From: Archangium primigenium
GTDB taxonomy: Bacteria; Myxococcota; Myxococcia; Myxococcales; Myxococcaceae
Assembly: GCF_016904885.1 (NCBI RefSeq)
Contig: NZ_JADWYI010000001.1
Location: 2,728,001 to 2,792,000, forward strand
Direction of reading: 5' to 3'
DNA length: 64,000 nucleotides
Part shown: piece after piece, positions 33,174 to 42,114 of the stretch
How the letters are laid out: every line of letters begins with the position of its first letter
Numbering within the stretch: the stretch's first letter is position 1
Notes under the pieces: generated by a model
Database searches by the model: none
What the model was told of the DNA's origin: nothing
Seen by the model: only the letters and a program-made list of their open reading frames with translations
Translations under genes and position numbers: made by a program

Positions 33174-34862
33174 ATGCGACGCACCTCGGCTGGATTGAGC
33201 CTGTTGTTGTCCATCCTCGTGTCCTGGCAGGCATGGGCCCTCAACCCGGGCCTGGGGACCCCCCCGTCGCGGGTGGACCGGCAGACCCCCTACGCCACGG
33301 CCAACGGCTTCTCGGACGCCGTGCACCAGGGCGACTACGCGCTGGCGGCGCACTACCTCTACCTGGACTACCTGCCCGCCTCCTCGCAGAAGGAGCAGGG
33401 GGCCCGCCTGGCGCGCCAGCTCAAGTTCGTGCTGGACCACAAGCTGCCGTCCACCGCCCTGGCCAGCCTGAGCAAGGAGCCCGAGGGGGATCCGGAGAAC
33501 CCCCGCTTCGATCAGATCGGCATCATCCCCGTGGAGGACATGTCCTACCCCCTCCGCCTGACCCGGGTGTCCCTGCCAGAGGGTGGGAAGGTGTGGGTCT
33601 TCGCGGAGGCCACGGTGAAGTCCATCGAGCCGCTCTACCAGCGGTACGGCCCGGTGTTGCTCGGCGAGGAGCTGCCGGCGGTGCTCTTCGAGCGCACGGT
33701 GCTGGGGCTCGAGCCGTGGCAGTGGCTGGCCCTGGTGCTCACGGTGGCGGGGGCCGGGGTGCTCAGTGTGCTGCTCGAGCGGCTGTCCTTGTGGGTGCTC
33801 TTGCGCGTGGTGCACTGGACGCGCCTGGGCTGGGCCGTGGCCCTGGTGTCCTCGGGCCGGGGGCCGCTCAAGCTGTTGTACTTCGCGCTCCTCACGGCCC
33901 TGGGCGCGGAGCTGGCGCTCTTGCCGCCCAAGCCCGGCAACATCGTGCGGCACATCGACACCACGCTGAGCATCATCGCGGTGGCGTGGTTCATCCTGCG
34001 CTTCTTGCGCGCGACGGCGCAGTACGTGCACGAGTCGGTGGCGCAGGACGCCAATGACGCGGGGAGCATGCGCGGCCTGCGCACGCAGCTGTCGGTGATG
34101 CGCTCGGTCTTCGAGGCCGCCACCTACCTCATCGCCGCGGCGCTCCTGCTCATGCAGTTCGAGACGGTGCGCAACGTGGGCGTGTCCCTCCTGGCCTCGG
34201 CGGGTCTGGCGGGCATCGTCATCGGTCTGGCGGCGCAGAAGCCCGTGGCCTCGCTGCTCGCGGGCATCCAGATCTCCTTCACCCAGCCCATCCGCATCGG
34301 GGACGCGGTGATCGTCGAGAACGAGTTCGGGTGGGTGGAGGAGATCACCCTCACCTACGTGGTGGTGAAGGTGTGGGACGAGCGGCGGCTGGTCATCCCC
34401 ATCTCCCAGTTCCTCGACAAGCCCTTCCAGAACTGGAGCCGCGGCGGGCAGTCCATGCTGGGCGTGGTGCGGGTGCTCGTGGACTTCTCCACGGACCTGG
34501 ACCTCTTGCGCGCGGAGCTCAAGCGCATCCTGGAGAACGAGGCCAAGGCGCTGTGGGACGGCCGCGTGTCCACCCTGGTGGTGGAGGACGTGTTGGACCG
34601 TACGCTGCAGGTGCGTGTGGTGGTGAGCGGCTCGCTCGGGGTGCTCTTCGATCTGCGCGCCGTCGTGCGCGAGCAGCTGATGAAGTACCTGCGCGTCCGG
34701 CCGCACTGGCTGCCCACCACCCGCACCGAGGCCCGGGCCGCCATCACCGTGCCGCCCAAGGAAGAGTTCAAGTCGGAGTTCAAGTCGGAGCCCAAGGACG
34801 ACGACGCCCAGGACGACACCGAGGCCGCGTCGGACTCGACCCTGGGGCCCACCCGACCCTAG
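33174..34862 (+). CDS. MscS-family mechanosensitive channel
   Basis: The 562-residue inner-membrane protein has a signal peptide, a periplasmic N-terminal domain (about 20-170) and about five membrane spans. The pore-lining span is ASAGLAGIVIGLAAQKPVAS, matching the MscS TM3 pattern of Gly/Ala packing. The beta domain follows with ISFTQPIRIGDAVIVENEFG and a cytoplasmic alpha/beta domain. The C-terminal tail is Lys/Glu/Asp-rich. It should open under membrane tension and release solutes. The ATG at 33174 has AGAGG upstream. It stands alone between an intergenic region and the LpoB operon. Confidence 0.9.
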   Translation: MRRTSAGLSLLLSILVSWQAWALNPGLGTPPSRVDRQTPYATANGFSDAVHQGDYALAAHYLYLDYLPASSQKEQGARLARQLKFVLDHKLPSTALASLSKEPEGDPENPRFDQIGIIPVEDMSYPLRLTRVSLPEGGKVWVFAEATVKSIEPLYQRYGPVLLGEELPAVLFERTVLGLEPWQWLALVLTVAGAGVLSVLLERLSLWVLLRVVHWTRLGWAVALVSSGRGPLKLLYFALLTALGAELALLPPKPGNIVRHIDTTLSIIAVAWFILRFLRATAQYVHESVAQDANDAGSMRGLRTQLSVMRSVFEAATYLIAAALLLMQFETVRNVGVSLLASAGLAGIVIGLAAQKPVASLLAGIQISFTQPIRIGDAVIVENEFGWVEEITLTYVVVKVWDERRLVIPISQFLDKPFQNWSRGGQSMLGVVRVLVDFSTDLDLLRAELKRILENEAKALWDGRVSTLVVEDVLDRTLQVRVVVSGSLGVLFDLRAVVREQLMKYLRVRPHWLPTTRTEARAAITVPPKEEFKSEFKSEPKDDDAQDDTEAASDSTLGPTRP

Positions 34863-34963
34863 GGCGGGCGAGGGAGCGAGCCAGGGAGACGGGCGCGTTT
34901 GAATATCGGTCGCGTTGCCCCGGTCGGGAGGGCATCGCCGCAATGAACGTGGGAGCCTGTGTG

Positions 34964-35521
34964 ATGAATCGTCTCGCCGGAGTGTGGGGTATCGCCCTGG
35001 GCGTGGTGTGTGGACTGCTTCCCGAGGACTCCTGGGCCCAGCGCCGGGGCCGCACGGACGGGCCCGAGCGGTCCGAGTATGGCCGGGGCGGGTACTCCCG
35101 CCAGTCGAGCCCCCGCTTCTCGCTCACCTTCGACTGGGGGGCGGGCTTCGCCGCGGAGCAGTCCCGGCTGCGCTCGGGTGGCCCGCCGCTGTTCATCGGA
35201 GGCACGGCGTCGTTCTGGGGCGCGGACTGGTACCAGTTCGACGTCAGCGGCAACTACGTGCTCCAGAACGGCCTGGTGAACGTGCTGGTGGGCCCGCGCT
35301 TTCGCACCTACGGCCTGCCGGTGAGCTTCTACGCGGGCCTCAAGGCGGGCGCCTTCCTCGTGCCCGACGAGGGCCTGCGCTTCGGGCTGTCGCCCCAGGT
35401 GGGCGTGGACCTGCTGCCCCGCGGCCCCTTCCTCATCGGTCTGGGCTACGCGCTGGATGTGCCCATCGCCAGCCACGGCATCACCAACCGGCTCTACATG
35501 AACGTCGGCTTCAAGTTCTAG
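34964..35521 (+). CDS. Outer-membrane beta-barrel-like protein
   Basis: The 185-residue exported protein has a signal peptide (cleavage after SWA, about residue 26) and an Arg/Gly-rich linker. A compact set of alternating beta strands follows, ending in MNVGFKF with a C-terminal phenylalanine, the classic outer-membrane barrel signature. It probably forms a small eight-stranded barrel. ATG 34964 has GGGAG eight bases upstream; ATG 34943 is also possible. It begins a closely spaced operon with an unknown exported protein, LpoB and a COG3014 lipoprotein. Confidence 0.75.
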   Translation: MNRLAGVWGIALGVVCGLLPEDSWAQRRGRTDGPERSEYGRGGYSRQSSPRFSLTFDWGAGFAAEQSRLRSGGPPLFIGGTASFWGADWYQFDVSGNYVLQNGLVNVLVGPRFRTYGLPVSFYAGLKAGAFLVPDEGLRFGLSPQVGVDLLPRGPFLIGLGYALDVPIASHGITNRLYMNVGFKF

Positions 35522-35527
35522 CGCGCC

Positions 35528-36355
35528 ATGCTCACTCACGCCCTCGCCGCCGCCCTCGCGCTCGTCACCGCCCAGACCGCGCCCCGCGTCTCCACCGCCA
35601 ACGGCCAGCCCGTGGCCGTGGCGCCCTTTCCGGGCCAGACGCAGACGTACAACCTCATGCAGTGGGACTCCAACCAACTGCCGCGCCTCTACGAGCGCTC
35701 GGAGCAACTGCCGCTCACCGACGCGGAGGTGACGAAGCTCGCCCAGGCGGGGTTCGACGAGGCGCAGCTCGTGCGGATGATCGAGCAGCGGCGCTGTGCG
35801 TGTGACGCGAGCGCGGACGGGCTCATCCGGCTCAAGCAGGCGGGGGTGTCCCCGGCCGTGCTGGACGCGGTGAGCACCCACGCGCTCGCGCCCCACCGGG
35901 CGCTGGACGTGCTGGTGACGCTCGACTTCACCGGCGAGAGCCGCGTGGCGCGCGAGTCCTTCCTCTACTTCTTCGTGGAGGATGGCGAGTTCACGCGCGT
36001 CTTCACCGCGAACCTGTCCGAGCTCCTGGGCCGCCAGAACGCCCACGAGACGCGCGTGGACCGCAGCGACATCCTCCGGGCGCGCACGGTGCGCCGCATC
36101 CAGCTCGCCGGCCAGGTGCCCCTCAAGAGCTACGGCCCCCACCGGGTGCTGGTGGCGGCGAGCGCCAACCCCAGCCTCAGCCACCCCTCGCAGCTCACCG
36201 ACGCCGAGCGCCAGAAGGCCCAGGCCTACACGTTCGACTACCCCCGCTCGTCGTTGCAGAGCCTCTGTCGGCTCACGGCGGGGTACAAACGCGACGCGGT
36301 GCTCACGTCCAAGTGGAACTTCCAGGGCAGCCGCTTCGAATGCGAATGGAACTAG
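35528..36355 (+). CDS. Exported protein of unknown function, LpoB operon
   Basis: The 275-residue protein has a short signal peptide (hydrophobic about 4-16). Two regions follow: a helical one (about 55-115) with RRCACDAS, and a beta-rich one (about 120-275) with VLVTLDFTGESRVAR and a lone pair of cysteines at the C-terminus. The helical part resembles the short helix repeats with LPLTDAEVTKLAQAGFDEA found in myxobacterial envelope proteins. It lies 6 bases after the beta-barrel gene and 11 before lpoB, so it is likely co-expressed with them. Confidence 0.72.
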   Translation: MLTHALAAALALVTAQTAPRVSTANGQPVAVAPFPGQTQTYNLMQWDSNQLPRLYERSEQLPLTDAEVTKLAQAGFDEAQLVRMIEQRRCACDASADGLIRLKQAGVSPAVLDAVSTHALAPHRALDVLVTLDFTGESRVARESFLYFFVEDGEFTRVFTANLSELLGRQNAHETRVDRSDILRARTVRRIQLAGQVPLKSYGPHRVLVAASANPSLSHPSQLTDAERQKAQAYTFDYPRSSLQSLCRLTAGYKRDAVLTSKWNFQGSRFECEWN

Positions 36356-36366
36356 GAGTGCGTCCC

Positions 36367-36966
36367 ATGAAAACCCGTCTCATCGCGTCCGTCTCGCTCG
36401 TGGGTCTGCTCGCCGCCTGTGGCGGCCCCCGCGCCTTCACGCGCGGCACCTACGAGGACCCCAACACCATCGAGATGCTGTCGGATCAGTTCAACGAGAA
36501 CGACCTGCAGCTCATCGCCAAGAAGATGGTGGAGTCGCTCGCCGGTGTGCCGCGCTTCGCCCAGCCCAACGCCCAGCTGCCGGTGGTGCTCGTGGGCCGG
36601 CTCAAGAACAAGACGTCCGAGCACATCGACATGGCGTCGCTCGGGGACAAGATTCAAACGGGCCTGGCGCGCACGGGCCGCTTCGCGCTCCTGGACAAGG
36701 CGGCGCGCGAGGACCTGGCCGAGGAGTACGAGTACCAGGGCTCGGGCTACGTGGACCCCAACGCCGCCAAGGCGCCGGGCCAGCAGGCCAGCGCGGACTT
36801 CCTGCTCACCGGGGAGATCGCCTCCATCGTCCAGGAGGTCGGCGGCGACAAGCTCGTCTATTACAAGATGACCGCGAAGCTGAACAACGTGCGCACGGGC
36901 ATCGTGGAGTGGACGGACGAGAAGGAGATCCGCAAGAAGTTCGAGAAGCAGGGCATCTCCTGGTAG
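36367..36966 (+). CDS. lpoB: Penicillin-binding protein activator LpoB family
   Basis: The 199-residue lipoprotein has lipobox LLAAC (cysteine at 18). The body is the LpoB/TolB-like alpha/beta fold, with VVLVGRLKNKTSEHIDMASL and IQTGLARTGRFALLDK typical of the family, and a C-terminal segment IVEWTDEKEIRKKFEK. LpoB in enterobacteria is an outer-membrane lipoprotein that reaches through the periplasm to activate the glycosyltransferase of PBP1b. Here it is beside a COG3014 lipoprotein gene, a pairing also seen in gamma-proteobacteria. A short ribosome site (AGGAG) precedes ATG 36367. Confidence 0.9.
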   Translation: MKTRLIASVSLVGLLAACGGPRAFTRGTYEDPNTIEMLSDQFNENDLQLIAKKMVESLAGVPRFAQPNAQLPVVLVGRLKNKTSEHIDMASLGDKIQTGLARTGRFALLDKAAREDLAEEYEYQGSGYVDPNAAKAPGQQASADFLLTGEIASIVQEVGGDKLVYYKMTAKLNNVRTGIVEWTDEKEIRKKFEKQGISW

Positions 36967-36973
36967 CGCGCCC

Positions 36974-38212
36974 ATGAGCCGCGCGCGACCACAGGCGGGT
37001 GGACTGCTGCTGGTGGCCCTGGTGCTCCTGAGCGGCTGCGCGGGCGACTATGTCGCGCGCACGCGCTCGCTCCGGGGCGCCTACGAGTCCGGGGACTATG
37101 GCCGCGCGCTGAGCGAGCTGGACGCCGTGGAGAAGCAGGGCAGCGGCAAGGACGCGCTGCTCGTGCTGCTGGACCGGGGCATGGTGCTGCACTCGGCCGG
37201 CCGGTGGAAGGAGAGCATCGAGGTGCTGGCGCGCGCGGACCGTCTGGCCTCGGAGCTGGACGCCGTCTCCGTGAGCGAGGAGGCCGGGGCGCTCATCACC
37301 AACGAGCGCCAGCGCGCCTACCGGGGCGAGGACTTCGAGAAGCTGATGATCTCCGTGCTCCAGGCGCTCAACTACGCGCAGCTGGAGCAGGACGAGGAGG
37401 CGCTCGTCGAGGTGCGCCGCGTCAACGAGCGGCTGCGCAAGATGGTCGTCGAGGAGAAGAAGCCCTACGAGCAGCTCGCCATCGCGCGCTACCTCGGCGG
37501 CGTGCTGTACGAGGACCAGCGCGACTGGGACGCGGCCTACATCGACTACGAGAACGCGCTGCGGCTCGCGCCCGGGCTGGGGGAGCTGGCCGAGCCCCTG
37601 CTGCGGCTCGCGCGCCGCACCGGGCGTCAGGACGAGTACGAGCGACTGCTCGCGCGTTTTCCGGGCCTGCCGCATGCGCCCCTGGGGCCCGACGAGGGCC
37701 AGGTGGTGATCGTCGTCGAGGCGGGGCGTTCCCCCGAGAAGGAGCCCGCGGACCGGCGGCTCAACTCGCACGAGCTCATCCAGGTGCCCGTGTACCGGGA
37801 CCGGAGTCGGCCGGGGCTCGTCCGGGTGGGGGTGGAGTCGGGCGCGCCGATGCGGGCCGTGACGGTGACGTCGCTGGCGGACGTGGCCGAGGTGCACCTG
37901 GAGGATCGCCTGGGCCGGATGCTGGCCAAACAGGTGGCGGGGGTGGGCGTGAAGGCGGGCCTGGCCGCGGGGGCGGGCGCCCTGGCACGCAGCGAGGCGG
38001 TGGGCGCGCTCACCTTCTTGGTCCTCAACGCGGCCAACCAGCCGGACCTGCGCTCGTGGCTGTCCCTGCCAGCGGAGTTCCAGGTGGCGCGGCTGCGGCT
38101 GCCCGCGGGCGTCCACACGGTGCGGGTGGAGGGCCCGGGCTGGAGTGCCTCCCAGCGGGTGGAGGTGAAGCCGGGCCGGGTGCGGCTGGTCGTGGTGCGC
38201 GGCTACGACTGA
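36974..38212 (+). CDS. COG3014-type lipoprotein with TPR-like helices
   Basis: The 412-residue lipoprotein has lipobox LLSGC (cysteine at 22). An N-terminal helical region (about 35-210) has TPR-like pairs, for example RGAYESGDYGRALSEL and AAYIDYENALRLAPGL. A beta-rich C-terminal domain follows (about 230-412). This layout matches the uncharacterised COG3014 lipoproteins encoded next to LpoB. Role probably in peptidoglycan synthase activation or envelope assembly. The gene follows lpoB by 7 bases and closes the operon. Confidence 0.85.
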   Translation: MSRARPQAGGLLLVALVLLSGCAGDYVARTRSLRGAYESGDYGRALSELDAVEKQGSGKDALLVLLDRGMVLHSAGRWKESIEVLARADRLASELDAVSVSEEAGALITNERQRAYRGEDFEKLMISVLQALNYAQLEQDEEALVEVRRVNERLRKMVVEEKKPYEQLAIARYLGGVLYEDQRDWDAAYIDYENALRLAPGLGELAEPLLRLARRTGRQDEYERLLARFPGLPHAPLGPDEGQVVIVVEAGRSPEKEPADRRLNSHELIQVPVYRDRSRPGLVRVGVESGAPMRAVTVTSLADVAEVHLEDRLGRMLAKQVAGVGVKAGLAAGAGALARSEAVGALTFLVLNAANQPDLRSWLSLPAEFQVARLRLPAGVHTVRVEGPGWSASQRVEVKPGRVRLVVVRGYD

Positions 38213-38238
38213 GGGTCCGGAAATCCCCGGGCCGCCAC

Positions 38239-38282
38239 TTGACACCGGATTGCATCAATCTGTGCAGGGGGCCAATCTGTGC
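38239..38282 (+). promoter_or_regulatory. TTGACA element and 17-bp-spaced direct repeat before the ZIP gene
   Basis: A perfect TTGACA lies at 38239-38244. Downstream, CAATCTGTGC occurs twice without change, at 38256-38265 and 38273-38282, 17 bp start to start. The repeat falls where the -10 region and transcript start would be and no consensus -10 is present, so it may be an operator for a metal-responsive or other regulator. It ends 17 bp before the ATG at 38300. Confidence 0.5.
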
Positions 38283-38299
38283 TAGGTGTCGGGCCCCCC

Positions 38300-39055
38300 A
38301 TGTCTCCGGTAGTAACCCTCTCCGCCTATTCGTTGGTCATCCTGCTGGGCGCGCTCGTGGGCGCGCTCGCCGTCGTCTTCACCGAGAAGCCGACGCGGCT
38401 GGTCACCTTCCTGGCGTTCGCCGCGGGCATCATGTTCGGCGCGGCGTTCTTCCACATGCTGCCCGAGGCGTACCACGGGGGCGGCTTCTGGGCGTTCGTC
38501 ATGGTGCCCGCCGGCTTCGTGTTCCTCATGGTGCTCGAGCGCTACGTGCTCACGCACGCGTGCGAGGAGCCGCCGGAGTGCGAGGAGCACGTGCACGGGC
38601 ACACCCTGGGCCTCACGGCGTTCCTCGGCCTGTCGGCGCACACGCTGTTCGACGGCATCGCGCTGGGCTCGGCGGTGAAGGAGGGCGTGGGGATGATGGC
38701 GCTCATGGCCATCACCTCGCACAAGGTGCCCTCGTCCTTGTCCCTGGCCTCCATCCTCAAGGCCGAGGGCAAGAGCTCCTCGCGCATCCTCGGCTACGCC
38801 GTGGCCTACGGGCTCATGGTGCCCGTGGGCGCGGTGCTCTACTTCGCCTTCGACGCGGTGCTGCGCTTCGATCGTCTGGCGCCCCTGGCCCTGTCCTTCT
38901 CCGCGGGCACCTTCCTCTACGTGGCGGTGTCGGATCTGCTGCCGCACGTGAACCGCCACGGCAAGGACAACCGGGGCCGCAACCTGGTGGCGCTCGCGGC
39001 GGGCCTGCTGGTGATGCTGGCCCTCTCGGGCATGACGGAACATCCCGGACACTGA
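38300..39055 (+). CDS. ZIP-family metal transporter
   Basis: The 251-residue inner-membrane protein has about seven to eight spans. The metal-site motifs are present: FHMLPEAYHG in the second span region and LSAHTLFDGIALG plus ITSHKVPSS in the fourth and fifth, with a histidine-rich loop EEHVHGHTLG. ZIP proteins carry zinc and other divalent metals into the cytoplasm. ATG 38300 is preferred, but GTG 38279 with CAGGGGG upstream would add seven residues. The gene is downstream of a conspicuous direct repeat. Confidence 0.9.
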   Translation: MSPVVTLSAYSLVILLGALVGALAVVFTEKPTRLVTFLAFAAGIMFGAAFFHMLPEAYHGGGFWAFVMVPAGFVFLMVLERYVLTHACEEPPECEEHVHGHTLGLTAFLGLSAHTLFDGIALGSAVKEGVGMMALMAITSHKVPSSLSLASILKAEGKSSSRILGYAVAYGLMVPVGAVLYFAFDAVLRFDRLAPLALSFSAGTFLYVAVSDLLPHVNRHGKDNRGRNLVALAAGLLVMLALSGMTEHPGH

Positions 39056-39058
39056 GCC

Positions 39059-39859
39059 ATGCAACGACTCTCCGACTGGTACGACCACCCCGAGTACTAC
39101 GAGGCCATCTTCGGCACCGGCACCGCGCGGGAGATGGACTTCCTGCTGGAGGTGGGCAAGCGCCATGGCACCGGGGGCAAGCGCTGGCTGGAGCCTGCGT
39201 GCGGCGCGGGCCGCCTGGTGGAGGAGGCCGCGCGCCGGGGCCTGCACGTGGTGGGCTATGACCTGTCCGACAAGATGCTGGCCCACGCCCGCGCGCGCCT
39301 CACCCCGGCCCTGCGCCGGCGCGTGAAGCTGCAGGTCGCGCGCATGGAGGACTTCTTCCGGCCGGAGCTGGAAGGCCAGATGGACCTCGCGTTCAACCTG
39401 GTCTCCACCTTTCGCTACCTCGACAGCGAGCAGGCGGCGCGGGCGCACCTGGCGAGCACGCGGCGGCTGCTCAAGCCCGAGGGCATCTACGTGCTGGGCT
39501 TCCACCTGACCGAGTACGCCCGGCAGAAGGTGGAGGCCGAGCGCTGGGTGGAGACGCTGGGCGCGGACACCGTGGTGTGCAACACCCGGGAGAGCGTGCC
39601 GGACCGCAAGCTGCGGCGCTCGGCCATGCGCAACCGCCTGCGCATCACGGGTCCCGACAAGGACCTGCTCATCGAGACGCACTGGCACTTCCGCACGTAT
39701 GACCTGGCGCAGACGCGGCGCCTGTTCCGCTCGGCCGGGTTCGAGGTCCTCGAGACCTACGACTTCGACTACGACATCACCGCGCCCCGGCGCCGGGGGG
39801 ACATCCGCCTGGACAGCATCTTCGTCCTGCGGGCCCTTCCCGACGCGGAGGCGTGTTAG
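39059..39859 (+). CDS. Class I SAM-dependent methyltransferase
   Basis: The 266-residue protein has motif I LEPACGAGR (44-52), motif II VVGYDLSDKM and a post-II segment MDLAFNLVSTFRYL, typical of the Methyltransf_25/11 group. The C-terminal part (about 150-266) carries a beta-sheet extension with GFHLTEYARQKVEAERW. The substrate is unknown. It follows the ZIP gene by 3 bases and is probably co-transcribed. It is convergent with the minus-strand run ending at 39870. Confidence 0.9.
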   Translation: MQRLSDWYDHPEYYEAIFGTGTAREMDFLLEVGKRHGTGGKRWLEPACGAGRLVEEAARRGLHVVGYDLSDKMLAHARARLTPALRRRVKLQVARMEDFFRPELEGQMDLAFNLVSTFRYLDSEQAARAHLASTRRLLKPEGIYVLGFHLTEYARQKVEAERWVETLGADTVVCNTRESVPDRKLRRSAMRNRLRITGPDKDLLIETHWHFRTYDLAQTRRLFRSAGFEVLETYDFDYDITAPRRRGDIRLDSIFVLRALPDAEAC

Positions 39860-39863
39860 CGCC

Positions 39864-39894
39864 GGGGCCTCAGGGCACGTACTTGCCCAGCCCC
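39864..39894. terminator. Two-part hairpin between convergent genes
   Basis: GGGGC (39864-39868) pairs with GCCCC (39890-39894), and inside it GGGCA (39873-39877) pairs with TGCCC (39884-39888) with a 6-base loop. It begins just after the methyltransferase stop codon and overlaps the 3' end of the minus-strand gene at 39870. It could stop transcription both ways. Confidence 0.4.
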
Positions 39895-41651
39895 GCGATG
39901 CGGTGCAGCCCGAGCCCCACCGCCCAGTAGGGCTCCATCGTGGTGGACACGCCTACGCCCGCCTGGAGGATGTCGCCGAACAGGTGACCGGTCACCATCC
40001 AGGTGATCTTCGTGGAGCCGTCCTGGGCCTGGGGGATGCCCACGGCGGCGACCCCGATGCCCGGCGCGAGCACGTGGAAGAAGTTGGAGTTGGCGTCGTC
40101 GTCGCCGCGCCAGCCCTTGAAGCGGATGACGGCGTAGGCGCCCGCCGCCGGCAGCAGGGCGCCCGCGTCCGGGCGGATGCCCCGCGCGAACAGCACCGCC
40201 GCGCCGGTGTCCGTGAGGAACCCCCGGCTGCGCACGCGCAGGTAGCGCAGCGTCTCTCCGCCCGGGACGATCTTCCCGTCCTTGTCCAGCACGCGCGCCC
40301 GCACGGTGAGCAGGTCGCCTTCCTTGCGAGGCGTGTTGATGAGGGAGAACTCGGTGTCGGTCGCCTCGTGCAGGGGCGTGGTGAGCGTGGTGAGCGTGGG
40401 CAGCGAGGCCGCGTCGGACTGCGCGACGCTCGCGGACACGAGGGCGATGGCCCGTGACAGGGCCTCCAGGGGCGGCGAGAGCGACGCCAGCGCGCTCCGC
40501 TTGTCGGAGGCGAGGGCGCCCCAGGCGGTGACCGCGCTGGAGACCGCGTTGAGGCACGCCTGGGCCTGGGGCTTGCCGTTCTGCAGCGCGGAGATGGTGC
40601 TCGCCAGGATCTGCGCGGCATCCACGCCGCTCGCGGGCTGGGCGGCCTCCTTGAGCGGGGGCAGCAGGACCGTGCTCGCCGCCTGACAGGCGGACACCGC
40701 GGCCTTGGCCTTCACGACGGCCGGATCGGCCGCCAGCGCGGGGCCCACGGCACTCAGCGCGTCCTGGAGCTCACGCGCGGCGAGCCCCATCACGGCGTCC
40801 CTCAAGCTGGACAGCTGCTCGCTCAGCATCCGCGTGGCCTGGGCCTTGAGTCCGTTGAGGCTCGTGGCGCTGGCGGACAGCTCCACCGCGGCGCGGTACT
40901 CGGCCTGGAAGCGCTCGTCGAAGACGAAGCGGGTCTTCTCGATGGGGTGGGGCGTGCCCGGGGTGAGGTTGTCGTAGCCCGGCACGTGGATCTGCGTGGC
41001 GGGCTCGCCCAGGTACGCCACCACCTCCAGGGTCTGCGAGGCGCCCCGCAGGAGGTGGTCCACCTGCGCCTGGACGGAGGTGTTCTCCGCCTGGAAGAAC
41101 TCCTCGATGCTCTTGCCGAGCGGCTTGCCCGGCGAGAAGAGCGCGTCGAAGCGCAGCTGTCCGCCCGCGGGGTCCACCTCCACGAGGTAGGCCTTGATGT
41201 CGGTGAGCGTGCCGAGCAGCGCCCCGTAGGCGGCCTGGAACCGCTCGAGCTGGGCCCCGTCCATCCGCTGCGACTGGCGCCACAGGGCCTCCGCCGCCTG
41301 GCCCAGCTCCTGGGAGCGCGCGAGGCTCTCGGTGAAGCGCGTCTGCAGGAGGGTGAGCCGCTGGATGCGGGTGACGAGCGGACCGCCGGTCTTCGTTCCC
41401 GTGACACGCTCGGAGGCGAGCGCGGTCGGGTTGATGCGTACGAGCACGGCGCTGTTCACGTCCACGTCGACGATGGGCGCCTCGGGGTAGCACGTCTCCT
41501 TGCCCGCCTCCGTGCGCTCCACCAGCCAGAACAGGGCGGTGTCGCTCCGGGTGCAGGAGGGGGCCGCCCGGGTGTCCGGCGCCACGAGCACCACCACCGG
41601 CGCCACGAGCCCGGCGAGGACCTGGGACCACGGGGAGCGAGGGGTCTTCAT
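39870..41651 (-). CDS. Exported protein of unknown function
   Basis: The 593-residue protein has a signal peptide (cleavage after ARA, about residue 29). A helical, Ala/Leu/Ser-rich middle (about 90-430) looks coiled-coil or apolipoprotein-like, and a small beta-rich C-terminal domain follows (about 440-593). Cysteines are few: CTRSDT near the mature N-terminus and single ones later. No known family recognised. The start overlaps the upstream small gene by ATGA, and the gene ends a long minus-strand run. Confidence 0.75.
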   Translation of the reverse strand: MKTPRSPWSQVLAGLVAPVVVLVAPDTRAAPSCTRSDTALFWLVERTEAGKETCYPEAPIVDVDVNSAVLVRINPTALASERVTGTKTGGPLVTRIQRLTLLQTRFTESLARSQELGQAAEALWRQSQRMDGAQLERFQAAYGALLGTLTDIKAYLVEVDPAGGQLRFDALFSPGKPLGKSIEEFFQAENTSVQAQVDHLLRGASQTLEVVAYLGEPATQIHVPGYDNLTPGTPHPIEKTRFVFDERFQAEYRAAVELSASATSLNGLKAQATRMLSEQLSSLRDAVMGLAARELQDALSAVGPALAADPAVVKAKAAVSACQAASTVLLPPLKEAAQPASGVDAAQILASTISALQNGKPQAQACLNAVSSAVTAWGALASDKRSALASLSPPLEALSRAIALVSASVAQSDAASLPTLTTLTTPLHEATDTEFSLINTPRKEGDLLTVRARVLDKDGKIVPGGETLRYLRVRSRGFLTDTGAAVLFARGIRPDAGALLPAAGAYAVIRFKGWRGDDDANSNFFHVLAPGIGVAAVGIPQAQDGSTKITWMVTGHLFGDILQAGVGVSTTMEPYWAVGLGLHRIAGLGKYVP

Positions 41652-42037
41652 GAGGTCTTCCCCGCGAGCGCGGCGAGCAGGGCCAGGGTGAGGTCCGACG
41701 CCTTGCTGGCCGCGGGCATGGTCAGGTGCGAGGACACGTGGCGCTCCACGGTGAGGAACGTGACGAGCGTGGTGGCCTGGGGCCTCCACCGGGCCCGCTG
41801 CTCGTCCGTGAGGGCGCGGGGATCCTTCAGCCAGAGGACCCGCGAGCCGGGGAACTGCCGGGCCATGCCCGAGAGCGTGGCCGCCGCCAGGGCCGCGTGC
41901 GCGTCGTCCCCCAGGATCAACCCGAGCGCCGACTGCTCGTCCAGGTAGGCCTTGAGCAGCTCCTGGAGCCGTTGACGCTCCTTCGTGTCCTTCACCGAGG
42001 TGAGGACGGGGATGACGCAGTAGGGCTCCAAGATCAT
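41648..42037 (-). CDS. Small protein of unknown function
   Basis: The 129-residue soluble-looking alpha/beta protein starts MILEPYCVIPVLTSVKD and has no signal peptide. No motif recognised. ATG 42037 has AAGGAAG at a proper distance; an in-frame start further upstream lacks support. Its stop codon overlaps the start of the exported 593-residue protein (ATGA), so the two are likely made together. It belongs to the minus-strand run that includes the GDYXXLXY trio. Confidence 0.68.
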   Translation of the reverse strand: MILEPYCVIPVLTSVKDTKERQRLQELLKAYLDEQSALGLILGDDAHAALAAATLSGMARQFPGSRVLWLKDPRALTDEQRARWRPQATTLVTFLTVERHVSSHLTMPAASKASDLTLALLAALAGKTS

Positions 42038-42114
42038 GGGCGCTTCCTTCCCGTGGGGGATGAGCCGCGGGTCGAGCATGCGCCGAATGACCTGCCTTGT
42101 CATCCGGCGCGCGG

